Assembly: GCA_964475125.1 (NCBI GenBank)
Contig: CAYYWP010000001.1
Coordinates: 14,894 to 78,893, forward strand
From: CAYYWP01 sp964475125
GTDB taxonomy: Bacteria; Desulfobacterota; Binatia; HRBIN30; CADEER01
Length of the DNA: 64,000 bases
Reading direction: 5' to 3'
The position numbers and the translations under genes were made by a program. The notes beneath the pieces are model-generated. The model saw only the letters and a list, made by a program, of their open reading frames with translations, had not been told where the DNA came from and made no database searches. Shown here piece by piece: positions 16,793 to 28,802 of the stretch (positions within the stretch are counted from its first letter, which is position 1; every line of letters begins with the position of its first letter).

Positions 16793-18202
16793 TCAGCGCA
16801 CGAGGCGATCGATGACCCGATACAGCTGGTTGAGGTTGCGACACTCCTCGACCAGGTCGCAAAACGGCTGGTAGCGATCCATCTCGCTGTCGCCGAACCC
16901 CCAGGTCAGCCGGTTCTCGGGGTTGAGCCAGATGGTTTGCTTGGCGCGCGCCTGGACGTCGCGCAACACCCACTCGTGCGGGGCGTTGTAGTTGTTGCGG
17001 GCGTCGCCGAGGATGATGACGGTGGTGCGCCGGTTCACGGCACCCAGATGGTCGCGGTGAAAGGTGCGGAAGGCGCGGCCGAAATCGGAGTGGGCGAAGA
17101 CGTTGATGACGCTGCCGGTGAGTGCCAACTCGATGGCGCGCTGGGTGTCGTTCTCTTCGAACAGCTGCGTGATCTCGCCGATCTCGCTGACGAAGATGAA
17201 GCTGCGCACGCGCGAATAGAGGTCCTGCAGCGAGTAGACGAACTGCAGCATGAAGCGCGAGACGTTGCGAACCGAATCGGAGACATCGCACAGCACCAGG
17301 ACCTGCGGCTTGTCCTTGACGCGGCGGTCGAATTGGATGCGAAACGGGATGCCGCCGTACTGCACGTTCTTGCGCAGCGTGTCGTTGAGGTCGAAGGTGC
17401 CTCGCTTGCCGCGTTTGCGGCGCATCGAGACCACGTTCTTCAAGCGCTGCGCCAGCTTGCTGACTGCCTCGCGCATGCGCCGGATCTCGTCCTCGGACAA
17501 GTAATAGAAGCTCTTTTCCGCCAGGCTGGCGAGGTGCTGGCGCTCGCGCAACGCGGCGTCGCGCTTCTCCAGCTCGAGCCGCACGGTGCGGCGGATCAGC
17601 TCGCGCACGTCGCGCAAACGCTGGTCGATGAAGCGCCGCAGCGCCTCCACCCGCTCGGGCGACAACGCGGCGGCGCCGAGCTGTGCCTTGAGGTGTTCCA
17701 GCTCCTCGGCCAGCGCGGCGAGGCCGAGGGCCTGCGCAGCCTGGTGACCGTAACGGCCCTCCTGGTAGGCGCGCTCGATTCCGGGCGCATTGGCGGCGCC
17801 GGCGGCCTCGCCGAGCATTCGTTCGAGTCGGCCGGTATCGTTCTGGAGCAAGGCTTCGGCCAGCGCCGAGAGCTCGATGCCGAGCTCCTTCAAGACCTGC
17901 GCGAGCTCATCCATGAAGGCCTGAAACTGCGGCGCGTCGACGCGCAGCGCCTCCATGGCCCCGCGCGCGGTCTCGGCGATGGCCCGCCCGAGTCCGCCGA
18001 AATAGAGGTTGAACAGCTCGTCGAAGGTCGGCAGGTCGACGGCCCGTTTGACCATGGTGGCGCGCAGCGCATCGCAGAACACCTCGCGCTCCGTCACGCC
18101 GACCTGTGCGGCGGCGCGAAAGGCGTCGAGGTGTTCGGACATCGACACGCGCAGGCCGTTGGCCCGCAGCAGCGCGGTGAAGTCGACTAACCGGCGGTCC
18201 AT
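16793..18202 (-). CDS. VWA-domain protein of the CoxE type
   Basis: A 469-residue protein with a C-terminal von Willebrand factor A domain. The metal-ion site is visible as VLCDVSDSVRNVSRFM, with VIILGDARNNY later. The long helical N-terminal half (about 300 residues) includes an arginine-rich MRRKRGKRG patch just before the VWA domain. Relatives are encoded beside MoxR-family AAA ATPases and help mature metalloenzymes such as CO dehydrogenase or act in stress-related complexes. Start at the ATG at 18202, 11 bp after the moxR stop, so the two are coupled. No metalloenzyme client gene is close by. Confidence 0.9.
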   Translation of the reverse strand: MDRRLVDFTALLRANGLRVSMSEHLDAFRAAAQVGVTEREVFCDALRATMVKRAVDLPTFDELFNLYFGGLGRAIAETARGAMEALRVDAPQFQAFMDELAQVLKELGIELSALAEALLQNDTGRLERMLGEAAGAANAPGIERAYQEGRYGHQAAQALGLAALAEELEHLKAQLGAAALSPERVEALRRFIDQRLRDVRELIRRTVRLELEKRDAALRERQHLASLAEKSFYYLSEDEIRRMREAVSKLAQRLKNVVSMRRKRGKRGTFDLNDTLRKNVQYGGIPFRIQFDRRVKDKPQVLVLCDVSDSVRNVSRFMLQFVYSLQDLYSRVRSFIFVSEIGEITQLFEENDTQRAIELALTGSVINVFAHSDFGRAFRTFHRDHLGAVNRRTTVIILGDARNNYNAPHEWVLRDVQARAKQTIWLNPENRLTWGFGDSEMDRYQPFCDLVEECRNLNQLYRVIDRLVR

Positions 18203-18213
18203 TGCCCGCGCCG

Positions 18214-19173
18214 TCAGTGCAGTCGATCGCCGCCTTCGCCCGGCGCTGGCGCTGCCTGGCTGCGTTGGCTTTGCAGGTAGGTCTTCAGCTCGTCCTGCGC
18301 CTTGCGGATGTCCCCCTCGTACTTGAGGATGGCCGTCATGGTCTCCTCGACCACGCCGGCATCGAGCTGTTCGACGTTCAGCACCAGCAGCGTGCGTGCC
18401 CAATCGAGCGTCTCGCTGATGCTCGGGACCTTCTTGAGATCCAGGGTGCGCACGCGCTGGACGGCGTCGACGACCTGGTGGGCGAGCTGCGCGCTGATGT
18501 CGGGCACCTTGAGCCGGACGATGGCGAGTTCCTGCTCGGCGGGCGGAAAATCGATGTATAAGTGCAGACAGCGACGCTTGAGCGCATCCGACATTTCGCG
18601 CGCGTTATTGCTGGTCAAGATCACGATCGGGACGTGGAGCGCCCGCAGCGTGCCGAGCTCGGGGACACTGACGGTGAAGTCGCTCAACACCTCGAGCAAG
18701 AACGCCTCGAACTCACTGTCGGACTTGTCGATCTCGTCGATCAACAGCACCGTACGCTGGGGCGCCGTGATCGAGCGCAGCAACGGCCGCGGCAGAATGA
18801 ACCGATCTGAAAAGAACACGTCGTCGTGCGCCGCGATGCGCTCCACCGCCTCCCGCAAGGATGACGCCCCACCGATAACCTCGCCGATCTTGTCCTTGAG
18901 GATCTGGGTGTAGAGGAGCTGCTTGGCGTACTCCCATTCGTACAGCGCCTTGGCTTCGTCGAGGCCCTCGTAGCACTGCAGGCGAATCAAGTTCAGGCCG
19001 AGGGCGCCGGCGATGACCTTGGCGAGCTCGGTCTTGCCCACTCCGGCGGGTCCCTCGACCAGAATCGGCTTCTCCAAGCGCGTCGCCAGGTAGACGACCG
19101 TGGCGATACGACGTCCGCAGATATAGCGCTGGGCGGCGAACCGTTCGATGACGTCATCGATGCTGGCAAACAT
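18214..19173 (-). CDS. moxR: MoxR-family AAA+ ATPase
   Basis: A 319-residue ATPase that works with VWA partners as a chaperone for cofactor insertion or complex assembly. Walker A is GPAGVGKT near residue 44 and Walker B is LLIDEIDKSD; the sensor-1 asparagine lies in ILTSNNAREMSDALKRRC with the arginine finger. I chose the ATG at 19173 (MFASIDD), preceded by GGAG; the ATG at 19191 is possible. It is the first gene of the moxR-coxE pair and lies back to back with the NRDE gene. Sequence after about residue 150 matches MoxR subfamilies paired with CoxE. Confidence 0.93.
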   Translation of the reverse strand: MFASIDDVIERFAAQRYICGRRIATVVYLATRLEKPILVEGPAGVGKTELAKVIAGALGLNLIRLQCYEGLDEAKALYEWEYAKQLLYTQILKDKIGEVIGGASSLREAVERIAAHDDVFFSDRFILPRPLLRSITAPQRTVLLIDEIDKSDSEFEAFLLEVLSDFTVSVPELGTLRALHVPIVILTSNNAREMSDALKRRCLHLYIDFPPAEQELAIVRLKVPDISAQLAHQVVDAVQRVRTLDLKKVPSISETLDWARTLLVLNVEQLDAGVVEETMTAILKYEGDIRKAQDELKTYLQSQRSQAAPAPGEGGDRLH

Positions 19174-19395
19174 GCGCGCTCCGAAGTGCATGCGAGCGGG
19201 CCTCCGTCGGGCAGCGCAGCCGGCGCGACGCCCTCGCGCGCGGCGGAACGTCACCGTATGGCTGCCCTGCGGCGGAGCACCGCTGCGGCTAGCAGCCGGC
19301 TAACACAGGCCGCCAGGCGGCACAATCACACCGACCGCACGGGCCAAGGGGGACGGCGTTGCGCGTCGACGGCGAGCTGCGATAGCAGCGTCACC

Positions 19396-20166
19396 GTGTG
19401 CACGTTGGCCGTCTATGTGGGTTGCTGGCCAGACTTGCCCCTGCTGGTGGCCGCCAACCGGGACGAATTTCTCGCCCGTCCCACTGCCGAGCCGGCGCTG
19501 CTCTCGCACCAGCCGCGGGTTTTCGCCGGCCAGGACCTGAGCGCCGGCGGCACCTGGCTCGGCATCAATCAACACGGGCTGGTCGCTGGTCTGCTGAATC
19601 GCCGCGGCGTATCCGCACCGGATCCGCGTCGCCGGTCGCGCGGTCTGCTATGTCTCGAGGTTCTGCAGCAGGCCGGTCGCACGACCGCACGCGCCCTGCT
19701 CGCCGCCAGCGATAGCCGAGCCTACAACCCGTTTCATCTGCTCCTCGTCGACGTCCACGGGGCCGAAGTGGCGACTCACGCCGGCGACGCGATCCACCTG
19801 ACCGCCCTCGAACCGGGCGTCCATGTACTGACCAACCTCGAGATCGACGACCCCACCTGCCCGCGCATCGCCAAGTCGTGGCAGCGCTTCCGTGCGCTCA
19901 CCCTTGCCGCGGCCGACGATCCAGCGGCGCTGATCGGGCCGCTGCGCAATATCCTCGCCGACCACTCGACCGCGCTCGATCCGGGCGCCGCGTCGATCGA
20001 TACCCTCTGCGTGCACCGTCCGAGCTATGGGACGCGCTCGGCATCGGTCATCGCTGTCGACCGGCACGGCCGGCAACGGTACTGGCATGCCTCGGGCCCG
20101 CCGTGTCGCGCTCCCTTGGGCGAACTGTGCGCATGGCCAGCAGACGAGGCTGAGCGCGCACGGTAG
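19396..20166 (+). CDS. NRDE (TANGO2-like) family protein
   Basis: A 256-residue NRDE protein. The family begins with Met-Cys, and the Cys is the likely N-terminal nucleophile of an Ntn-hydrolase fold. Here the GTG at 19396 gives MCTLAVYVG, followed by VAANRDEFLARPT, the NRDE motif itself, and GGTWLGINQHGLVAGLLNR. Eukaryotic TANGO2 affects heme and lipid handling; the bacterial function is not established. The GTG start is forced by the conserved Cys position. It is divergent from moxR with a 222-bp space in which I see no gene. Confidence 0.88.
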   Translation: MCTLAVYVGCWPDLPLLVAANRDEFLARPTAEPALLSHQPRVFAGQDLSAGGTWLGINQHGLVAGLLNRRGVSAPDPRRRSRGLLCLEVLQQAGRTTARALLAASDSRAYNPFHLLLVDVHGAEVATHAGDAIHLTALEPGVHVLTNLEIDDPTCPRIAKSWQRFRALTLAAADDPAALIGPLRNILADHSTALDPGAASIDTLCVHRPSYGTRSASVIAVDRHGRQRYWHASGPPCRAPLGELCAWPADEAERAR

Positions 20167-20215
20167 GGTGAGATGCCTGTGGACAGCCGCCCTGCGCTTG
20201 CTAGCCTGCCGCCTC

Positions 20216-21238
20216 GTGGGGCTTGGGTGGAAAAAGCGAAGCCGCGGCTGGCAGCTCGCGCTGGCGGCGTCTCTGTTGTTCGCGGGCTGCACTTCGCGTG
20301 CCGTCGCGTTGCGTCAGCAGTTGAACGTCTCTGAGCGGCGCGTCTCCGAGCTGAAGGCACAGGTGGTCGAACGCGATCGACAAATCGCGGTCGTGCAGGC
20401 CGAGATCGCGGCCGTACGCAGCCGCACGGCGGTCGGCGGTAGCGCGTTGGCGGGCGGCACGGTTCAACCCGCCGCGGCCCTCCCCGCCGCGCCTTCCTCC
20501 CTCCCGCCGGCGGCCTCAGCCGTGGCAAGCGGATCCGGGTCCGCCGCCCTGCCGGCTGCGAGCGCCGAGGCGGGCGCCGTGCCGCAGGCGGCCGCGCCGG
20601 CCGGAGCGGCCCAGGACGGCTGGCCGAGTGAAGCCCAACGTCAGATCGCCGAGCTGGAGGGACGCCTGGCCGTCGAGGTTCGGCGGCGCGAAGAGGCCGA
20701 GGCGGAGATGGCTCGACTGCACGAGACGTCCTCTGGTGTTGCCGCGCCCGCCGGGCCGACAGCCGACCAGCAGGTGCATCAGGAGCTCGCGCAAGCGCAC
20801 CGCGAGATCGCCGAGCTGCGCACGGCGCTGTCTAGCGAGCGCGCCGAGCACGAAGCGCTGGCCGAACGCTTCAGCGTACTGCACGAGCAATTCGAGCGCG
20901 CCATCGCCCCATCCGGACCGACGAACGAAGAAATCGCGGCGCTCACCGAACGGCAGCGCCGCGCGCTAGCGGACGTCCAGCGCGAGCTCGACGCCAGCCG
21001 GACCCGAGAGCACGAGCAACAGCTCGCTGCGGAACGGGCGCAGGCGACCAGCGCCACGCTGAGCGATCAAGTCAGCACCCTGCGCAACGAGAACACCACC
21101 TTGCAGCAACAATTGGACGCGCAACGCCAGCACAACCAAGAGCTGTCGGCCAAGCTACGGGTGGCCAGCCGGGTGACGGACCTCATCTTCAAGCTGCGCG
21201 CCGGCGGCGCCGCCAGCGTCCCGCCCCCCGGTCCTTAA
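20216..21238 (+). CDS. Coiled-coil lipoprotein, hypothetical
   Basis: About 340 residues. The N terminus has basic residues (WKKRSRGW), a hydrophobic stretch and the lipobox LFAGC, so it is probably lipid-anchored in the envelope. An Ala/Pro-rich linker (AAALPAAPSSLPPAAS) separates a short N-terminal coil from a long heptad-rich region with many Glu, Arg, Gln and Ala (EIAELRTALSSERAEHEALAER). No enzymatic motif is seen. I favour the GTG at 20216 because it places the signal correctly; a GTG at 20168 adds 16 residues. Function unknown; such proteins often bridge envelope layers. Confidence 0.7.
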   Translation: MGLGWKKRSRGWQLALAASLLFAGCTSRAVALRQQLNVSERRVSELKAQVVERDRQIAVVQAEIAAVRSRTAVGGSALAGGTVQPAAALPAAPSSLPPAASAVASGSGSAALPAASAEAGAVPQAAAPAGAAQDGWPSEAQRQIAELEGRLAVEVRRREEAEAEMARLHETSSGVAAPAGPTADQQVHQELAQAHREIAELRTALSSERAEHEALAERFSVLHEQFERAIAPSGPTNEEIAALTERQRRALADVQRELDASRTREHEQQLAAERAQATSATLSDQVSTLRNENTTLQQQLDAQRQHNQELSAKLRVASRVTDLIFKLRAGGAASVPPPGP

Positions 21239-21249
21239 CCCGAATGCGA

Positions 21250-21345
21250 ACTTCCTTGAAACCACGAAGGCCCGAAGGACTTGAATGGCAAGGGGTCTCC
21301 CGGCCTTCGTGGACTTCGTGGTGAACGGTTTCTCGGATTGGGGCT
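21250..21345. repeat. Dispersed repeat family B (ACCACGAAG inverted repeat), short copy
   Basis: CTTCCTTGAAACCACGAAGG at one end and CTTCGTGGTGAACGGTTTC at the other form an imperfect inverted repeat between two convergent genes. The words TTCCTTGAAACCACGAAGGCC and GGCAAGGGGTCT recur in reverse orientation at 43035-43097. Confidence 0.75.
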
Positions 21346-21370
21346 AAGCGCCGGCGGAAATAGCCCGGGC

Positions 21371-23433
<2,063 letters not shown>

Positions 23434-23440
<7 letters not shown>

Positions 23441-24159
23441 GTCTTCACCGCCAGCGCCCTATCGGCGGCCTGCTCCAGGGCGGCGATCCGCTCCGCCGCA
23501 AGCCGGCCGCACAACTGCTCGACGCGCAGAAAGATCAGATAGGTCTGCACGGCATCGGCCGCACAGTAGCGATGAATGTCGGCCCAGCACCGGCGCTCCC
23601 AGAGGCGTTGCACATCGGCCCCTGAGATCTCACCCTTGCCGGGCAGTCCGGCGAGCTTGGCGAGCACGTCGAGCCCGCCGCGCAGGCGCACCGCACCGTA
23701 GTTCGAGAACCACTCCTGCAGGTCGAGGTGCCGACCGAAGCGCTGCCGCAAGCCGCCGCGTGCGGTGTAGTAGCGCGGCGCCGCGTATCCGTGGCGCAGG
23801 CCATTCAGCTCGAGCACCGGCAGATCGAATCCGCGCCCGTTGAAAGACACCAGCGTGCCGTCGAACCCCTCCAGGCGCCGCCAAAACTCGCGCACGATCC
23901 CGTCCTCGCCCCAGCGATCGGCCCCCAGGACGTCGACCTGCTCGAGACCGTAGTCGGCCCGCGCCTGTACCAGGGCGATGGAGATCGGCACGTGGTAGGC
24001 GAGCGGAAAGAAGTCACTGCGCCCATCGCTCTCGTGGCGCAGTTGCAGGCGCATGCGCTCGTAGGCCTCCTCGTCTCCCAATGGCTGACCGGCGAATTGC
24101 GTCGCCCGCAGCAGCGCCTTGTCGACCCGGGTCTCGATGTCGAACGCCAGCACGCTCAT
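23434..24159 (-). CDS. Predicted 3'-5' exonuclease, PolB-like RNase H fold
   Basis: DEDD-superfamily exonuclease of 241 residues related to the PolB proofreading domain family. Exo I is LAFDIETRVD at residues 4-13, Exo II is LVSFNGRGFDLPVLE, and the region HRYCAADAVQTYLIF supplies the last acidic residue. The ATG at 24159 overlaps the methyltransferase stop by 4 bp. It is transcribed just ahead of uvrB, so a DNA repair role is likely. Stand-alone members are widespread but poorly characterised; substrate preference is not known. Confidence 0.85.
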
Positions 24160-24839
24160 CGTCGCCGCGCCTCGATCAGGCGGACCCATACCGGCCGTCC
24201 CGCCTCGGTCTCGCGCCGCTGCGCAACCTGCAGCGCGAACCCGGCGCCGCGCAGGCGCTCGAGCAGCGTCGTGCGCGTGGTGTTGACCGAGTCGGCCAAC
24301 CACACCTGGCCTCGCGGGCGCACCAGTGCGGTCAGCGCCGCGACCAGCGCGGGCTCGGACGCCGCGTCGTAGGCGATGTCCGCCCCCAGGCAGCAGTCGA
24401 CGCGGGTGTGGAGCGCCGGGGTCACCCAGTCCATCTGGATACGCTCCACGTTGACGCCCATCGCCAGCGCGCTCACTTCCAATGCCCGCAGTGGTGCGCG
24501 CAGCCGATCCGTGGCGATGACCGACGCGCCCCGGCAGGCGGCGATGAGAGCCGGCAGTCCGAGGCCGCAGCCGAGCTCCAGCAGCCGCTGCCCTCTGCCC
24601 GGTAACGGGTGGTTCGCCACCTGCTTGGCAAGGCTGACGCTTCCCGGCCACAGGTGCATCCAGTACGGGGGTTCGGGCACTTGTTCGCCGCGCAACAGCG
24701 CCGCCACGTCGACCGCAGCCTCGATGTTCGCCGGACGGGCGAGGTGCACGGCCAGACCGCCAACATCAATCGCGGCCATCTCAAGCGCCCCTTCGGCGGG
24801 GGACAGATACTCCGCTTCGCACTCGGCGACCGGCGGCAT
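24156..24839 (-). CDS. Class I SAM-dependent methyltransferase (METTL21/Nnt1-like)
   Basis: Rossmann-fold methyltransferase of 227 residues. Motif I is LLELGCGLGLPALIAA, with the acidic residue of the next strand in IATDR. PPYWMHLWPGSVSLA before the fold is typical of the METTL21-type lysine methyltransferase group, in which a protein lysine is modified. GADIAYD corresponds to the catalytic-side motif. It is packed between a small zincin gene and the exonuclease with a 4-bp overlap on one side and a 3-bp gap on the other. The substrate is not predictable from sequence. Confidence 0.85.
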   Translation of the reverse strand: MPPVAECEAEYLSPAEGALEMAAIDVGGLAVHLARPANIEAAVDVAALLRGEQVPEPPYWMHLWPGSVSLAKQVANHPLPGRGQRLLELGCGLGLPALIAACRGASVIATDRLRAPLRALEVSALAMGVNVERIQMDWVTPALHTRVDCCLGADIAYDAASEPALVAALTALVRPRGQVWLADSVNTTRTTLLERLRGAGFALQVAQRRETEAGRPVWVRLIEARRR

Positions 24840-24842
24840 CCG

Positions 24843-25211
24843 CTAATAGCCTTCGGCTTCGATGTCGTCGTCGTCGAGCCCGAAATGATGCCCGACTTCG
24901 TGAATGATAGTCTTGCGGATCTCGCGCCGGATGGCCGCCGGTGTTCGGAACTCGCGCACCAGTGGACGGTAGTAAATTGCGATGCGATCCGGGAGCGGCA
25001 GCGGATCCAGCCAGCTGCGCTGGCCGGCCGGTATTCCTTCATAGATACCGAACAGGGTGTCGCGGCGCGGGTCGAGCCCCATCTCGTGGAGCAGCTCGGG
25101 TGTCGGTTCGTCCTCGACCACCACCTCGACGTTCTCGAGTCGGCGCCTGAACGGCTCCGGGATGTCGTCGAGCGCATCGGCGACCAGGGCGCGGAAGCGT
25201 TCACGGTTCAT
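24843..25211 (-). CDS. Minimal zincin metallopeptidase-family protein
   Basis: A 122-residue protein of the small metallopeptidase family with HEVGHHFGL near the C terminus; the HExxH pair and the third ligand region (DDDDIE) follow the minimal-gluzincin pattern. The N-terminal half (FRALVADALDDIPEPFRRRLENVEVVVED) is characteristic. The family is common in bacteria, has no signal peptide, and its physiological substrate is unknown. It is the first gene of the leftward run zincin-methyltransferase-exonuclease-uvrB. Confidence 0.9.
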   Translation of the reverse strand: MNRERFRALVADALDDIPEPFRRRLENVEVVVEDEPTPELLHEMGLDPRRDTLFGIYEGIPAGQRSWLDPLPLPDRIAIYYRPLVREFRTPAAIRREIRKTIIHEVGHHFGLDDDDIEAEGY

Positions 25212-25300
25212 GCCGTCATCTTACTCGCTCCCCGTGGGGTGGCGGAAGCGCCGGCAAAGATTCCTTGCACTTGCCGATCGATGCTGCCAATGGTGATAAA

Positions 25301-26074
25301 ATGAAAGCGCTACGTGTGAGAAGGCTGATCGCGCTGGCACTGGTGGCCGCTGGCTGCGGAACCTCGGGCGGCAACGACCAGCCGCAGCCGGTCGAGGTGC
25401 TCTACTACGTCTCCGGGGGCCCCGGTTTACAGTTCGAGTTCGCCAGCACGGCCGATCCCGCCTGCGGCAGCCCTGGCACTGGCATCCAGGCGCCGAACGC
25501 GAGCCACCAGTTCGGCGACCGCGTGTTCCAGACGCCTCATCTCTTCGTGTTGGAGAACATCCGCCAGCCGGTGCGCGCCGCCATCCGGAACCTCTCGACC
25601 ATCCCCATTCAGGTCGACCTGTTCCTGGGTCTGACACAGGTCGTGGGCGGAAACGAGGGTGTCATCCAGCCTGGGCAGTGCCGGACCATTGCCTCGGCAG
25701 ACGCCAGCGGTCTCCAGCCCAATCCGCGTCGGCCCGACATCCAGGTCGAGGTGTGCTCGCCAAGCACCGGCGTCAGTACCCCGTGTCTCGATAGCACGTC
25801 CGACCGCAGCGTCTCGTTCTTTGCGACCACCGGCGATCTGCGCGCCAGCGTCTTCACCAACTGTATCCTGGCGCCCATCCTCGACGCCTGCCGCACGCCA
25901 GCCACCTTCTTCTGGGAGCGGCCGGTGGACCAGTACGACGCCGTGATGAACGTCAATCCGGGCCAAAACCCAGACGGACAGCCTCCCGTTCAGCTCCGTC
26001 TCGAGCTCTTCGTCAACGGCACTCAGCGCGATTTCGAGGGCGGCACCGAACCGATCGTCGGGGTCGACTTCTGA
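25301..26074 (+). CDS. Hypothetical lipoprotein
   Basis: A 257-residue predicted lipoprotein of unknown function. The N terminus KALRVRRLIALALVAAGC has a lipobox (VAAGC). The mature part has several cysteines (in TADPACGSPG, PGQCRTI, VEVCSPS, NCILAPILDAC), pointing to disulfides in the periplasm. The spacing of beta-rich stretches suggests an extracytoplasmic beta-sandwich, but I recognise no family. The ATG at 25301 fits the signal; no ribosome site is evident. It is convergent with sucC and divergent from the zincin gene. Confidence 0.7.
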   Translation: MKALRVRRLIALALVAAGCGTSGGNDQPQPVEVLYYVSGGPGLQFEFASTADPACGSPGTGIQAPNASHQFGDRVFQTPHLFVLENIRQPVRAAIRNLSTIPIQVDLFLGLTQVVGGNEGVIQPGQCRTIASADASGLQPNPRRPDIQVEVCSPSTGVSTPCLDSTSDRSVSFFATTGDLRASVFTNCILAPILDACRTPATFFWERPVDQYDAVMNVNPGQNPDGQPPVQLRLELFVNGTQRDFEGGTEPIVGVDF

Positions 26075-26088
26075 GTCGATCGCGCTGC

Positions 26089-26097
26089 TTATCCACA
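26089..26097 (+). promoter_or_regulatory. Perfect DnaA-box sequence TTATCCACA
   Basis: A consensus 9-mer lies in the 213-bp space between two convergent genes, and TTCTCCACA (one mismatch) lies at 26275-26283. Two boxes without an AT-rich unwinding region or dnaA/dnaN genes are not enough to call an origin. Confidence 0.3.
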
Positions 26098-26170
26098 GCT
26101 CGGGACTTCCCTGAACCGACACTGGGTTGTGTGTCGAAAGCTGGGGCCTTCTCTGCAACCGCAGGCTAAG

Positions 26171-26188
26171 CCACTGGAACTTCAGTGG
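26171..26188. terminator. Small hairpin between convergent genes
   Basis: CCACTG and CAGTGG flank a 6-base loop and are followed by AATTT. It could help end transcription from either side; it is short, so this is weakly supported. Confidence 0.3.
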
Positions 26189-26287
26189 AATTTGCGCTGC
26201 ACGCACATTGGGCCGCAACTGACCCGCGATCTCCTCTGTCGCGCCGCGCCCTCAGCGGAGCCGTAATCAACAGGTTCTCCACAGGGC

Positions 26288-27445
<1,158 letters not shown>

Positions 27446-27466
27446 GCGCGCTGCCGCCTGCGCTCG

Positions 27467-28408
27467 TCAGGCCGAGTAGAATTTTTCCGCCGCCTGGACC
27501 AGCTCGCGCACATGAGCGACCGACTCTTGGAGCATCTTCTGCTCGGCCGCCGTCAGCGTCACGGTGATCACGCGTTCGACGCCCTTGCGGCCGATCAACA
27601 CCGGGACCCCGACGTAGAAGCCGTCCACTCCGTACTCGCCTTCCAGAAGCGCCGCGCAGGGCAGAATCTCCCGCTTGTCGAAGAGGTAGGCCTCCGCCAT
27701 GCGAATCGCCGCCGCCGCTGGCGAGTAGAAGGCCGAGCCGGTCTTCAGCAGGTTGACGATCTCGCCGCCGGCGCCGCGCACCCGTTTCTCGATCGCCTCG
27801 AGCCGATCCGCCGGAATGAGCTGCTCGACCGGCACCCCGCCGACGTGGCACAGGCTGCGCACTGGCACCATGTCGTCGCCGTGGCCGCCGAGGACGACCG
27901 CCGAGACGCTGCTGACGGAGACACCCAGCTCGAGGGCCACGAACGTGCGGTAGCGTGCCGAATCGAGCACCCCAGCCTGACCGACGACGCGCTGCTTGGG
28001 GAAGCCCGTCACCCGCTTCATCGCCGTCACCATGGCGTCGAGCGGGTTGGTGACCACGATGACGAAGGCGTTCGGTGCGTGCTTGCGGATACCGGCGCCG
28101 ACGTTCTTCATCACCTTGACGTTGGTTTCCAGCAGATCGTCGCGACTCATACCCGGCTTGCGCGGCAATCCCGCCGTAACGATGCAGACGTCGGCCCCTT
28201 CGATGTCAGCCAGGTCGTTGGTGCCGACGATCTGCGCGTCGAAGCCTTCGATCGGCCCCGACTCCAACAGATCGAGAGCTTTGCCCTGCGGCATGCCCTC
28301 GACCACGTCGAACAGCACCACGTCGCCGAGACGCTTCAGTAGGGCCAGATGGGCCAACGTGCCACCGATCTGCCCGGCTCCGATCATCGCGATCTTGCGT
28401 CGGCTCAT
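27467..28408 (-). CDS. mdh: Malate dehydrogenase (LDH-like type)
   Basis: NAD-dependent malate dehydrogenase of 313 residues, of the lactate-dehydrogenase-like tetrameric group common in bacteria outside the gammaproteobacteria. The nucleotide fold starts IAMIGAGQIGGTLAHL. The substrate loop GLPRKPGMSRDDLL has the two arginines and Arg at the MDH-type position; NPLDAM and the catalytic His in GGHGDDMVP are present. The ATG at 28408 has an AGGAAA-like site. First gene of an mdh-sucC pair. It is divergent from xerC. Confidence 0.96.
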   Translation of the reverse strand: MSRRKIAMIGAGQIGGTLAHLALLKRLGDVVLFDVVEGMPQGKALDLLESGPIEGFDAQIVGTNDLADIEGADVCIVTAGLPRKPGMSRDDLLETNVKVMKNVGAGIRKHAPNAFVIVVTNPLDAMVTAMKRVTGFPKQRVVGQAGVLDSARYRTFVALELGVSVSSVSAVVLGGHGDDMVPVRSLCHVGGVPVEQLIPADRLEAIEKRVRGAGGEIVNLLKTGSAFYSPAAAAIRMAEAYLFDKREILPCAALLEGEYGVDGFYVGVPVLIGRKGVERVITVTLTAAEQKMLQESVAHVRELVQAAEKFYSA

Positions 28409-28802
28409 GCGCGTTTCCTTCCCTGATCTGCTGCGGGACCGCAGACGACCCGCGACCCGATCGCGGCTCCTAGCGGGTATCCTCCGCGCCGGCAAGCCAA
28501 CTGCGGCCAGGTGTGGCCGGAGACCGCGCACGGCGCCTCGCGGTGCACGCGGCCCGCGCTGCGTACGTCCTCCGCGGACCCGCGGCGCGCCTTTCCTCAC
28601 CCGTCGCGCCGCGGGCGAAACGTCGGCGGGCGACCGCAGTGCCGCGCAGTGCCAGCAGGTTCCTCCCCGCCCGTCGTGCGTGTCGTCCATCGGCTGGTGG
28701 AGAGCCACCATGCGCCGACGACCTTCCTTGTCCCGCCCGGTCGCGATTGTTACCATGCACCGCGGCGTCGACCGGATGCAGCGCGTCGGCAAGGTGACGG
28801 TG
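28409..28802. other. 394-bp divergent spacer between mdh and xerC
   Basis: No gene is supported. An open frame continues upstream of xerC on the + strand, but it has no recombinase similarity before the chosen start. Promoters for both neighbours should lie here; I see no clear consensus pair, and no repeat of the other families. Confidence 0.5.

Noticed and set aside
26075..26287. Replication origin
   Set aside because: Only one perfect DnaA box, no AT-rich unwinding region, and no dnaA, dnaN or rpmH nearby.
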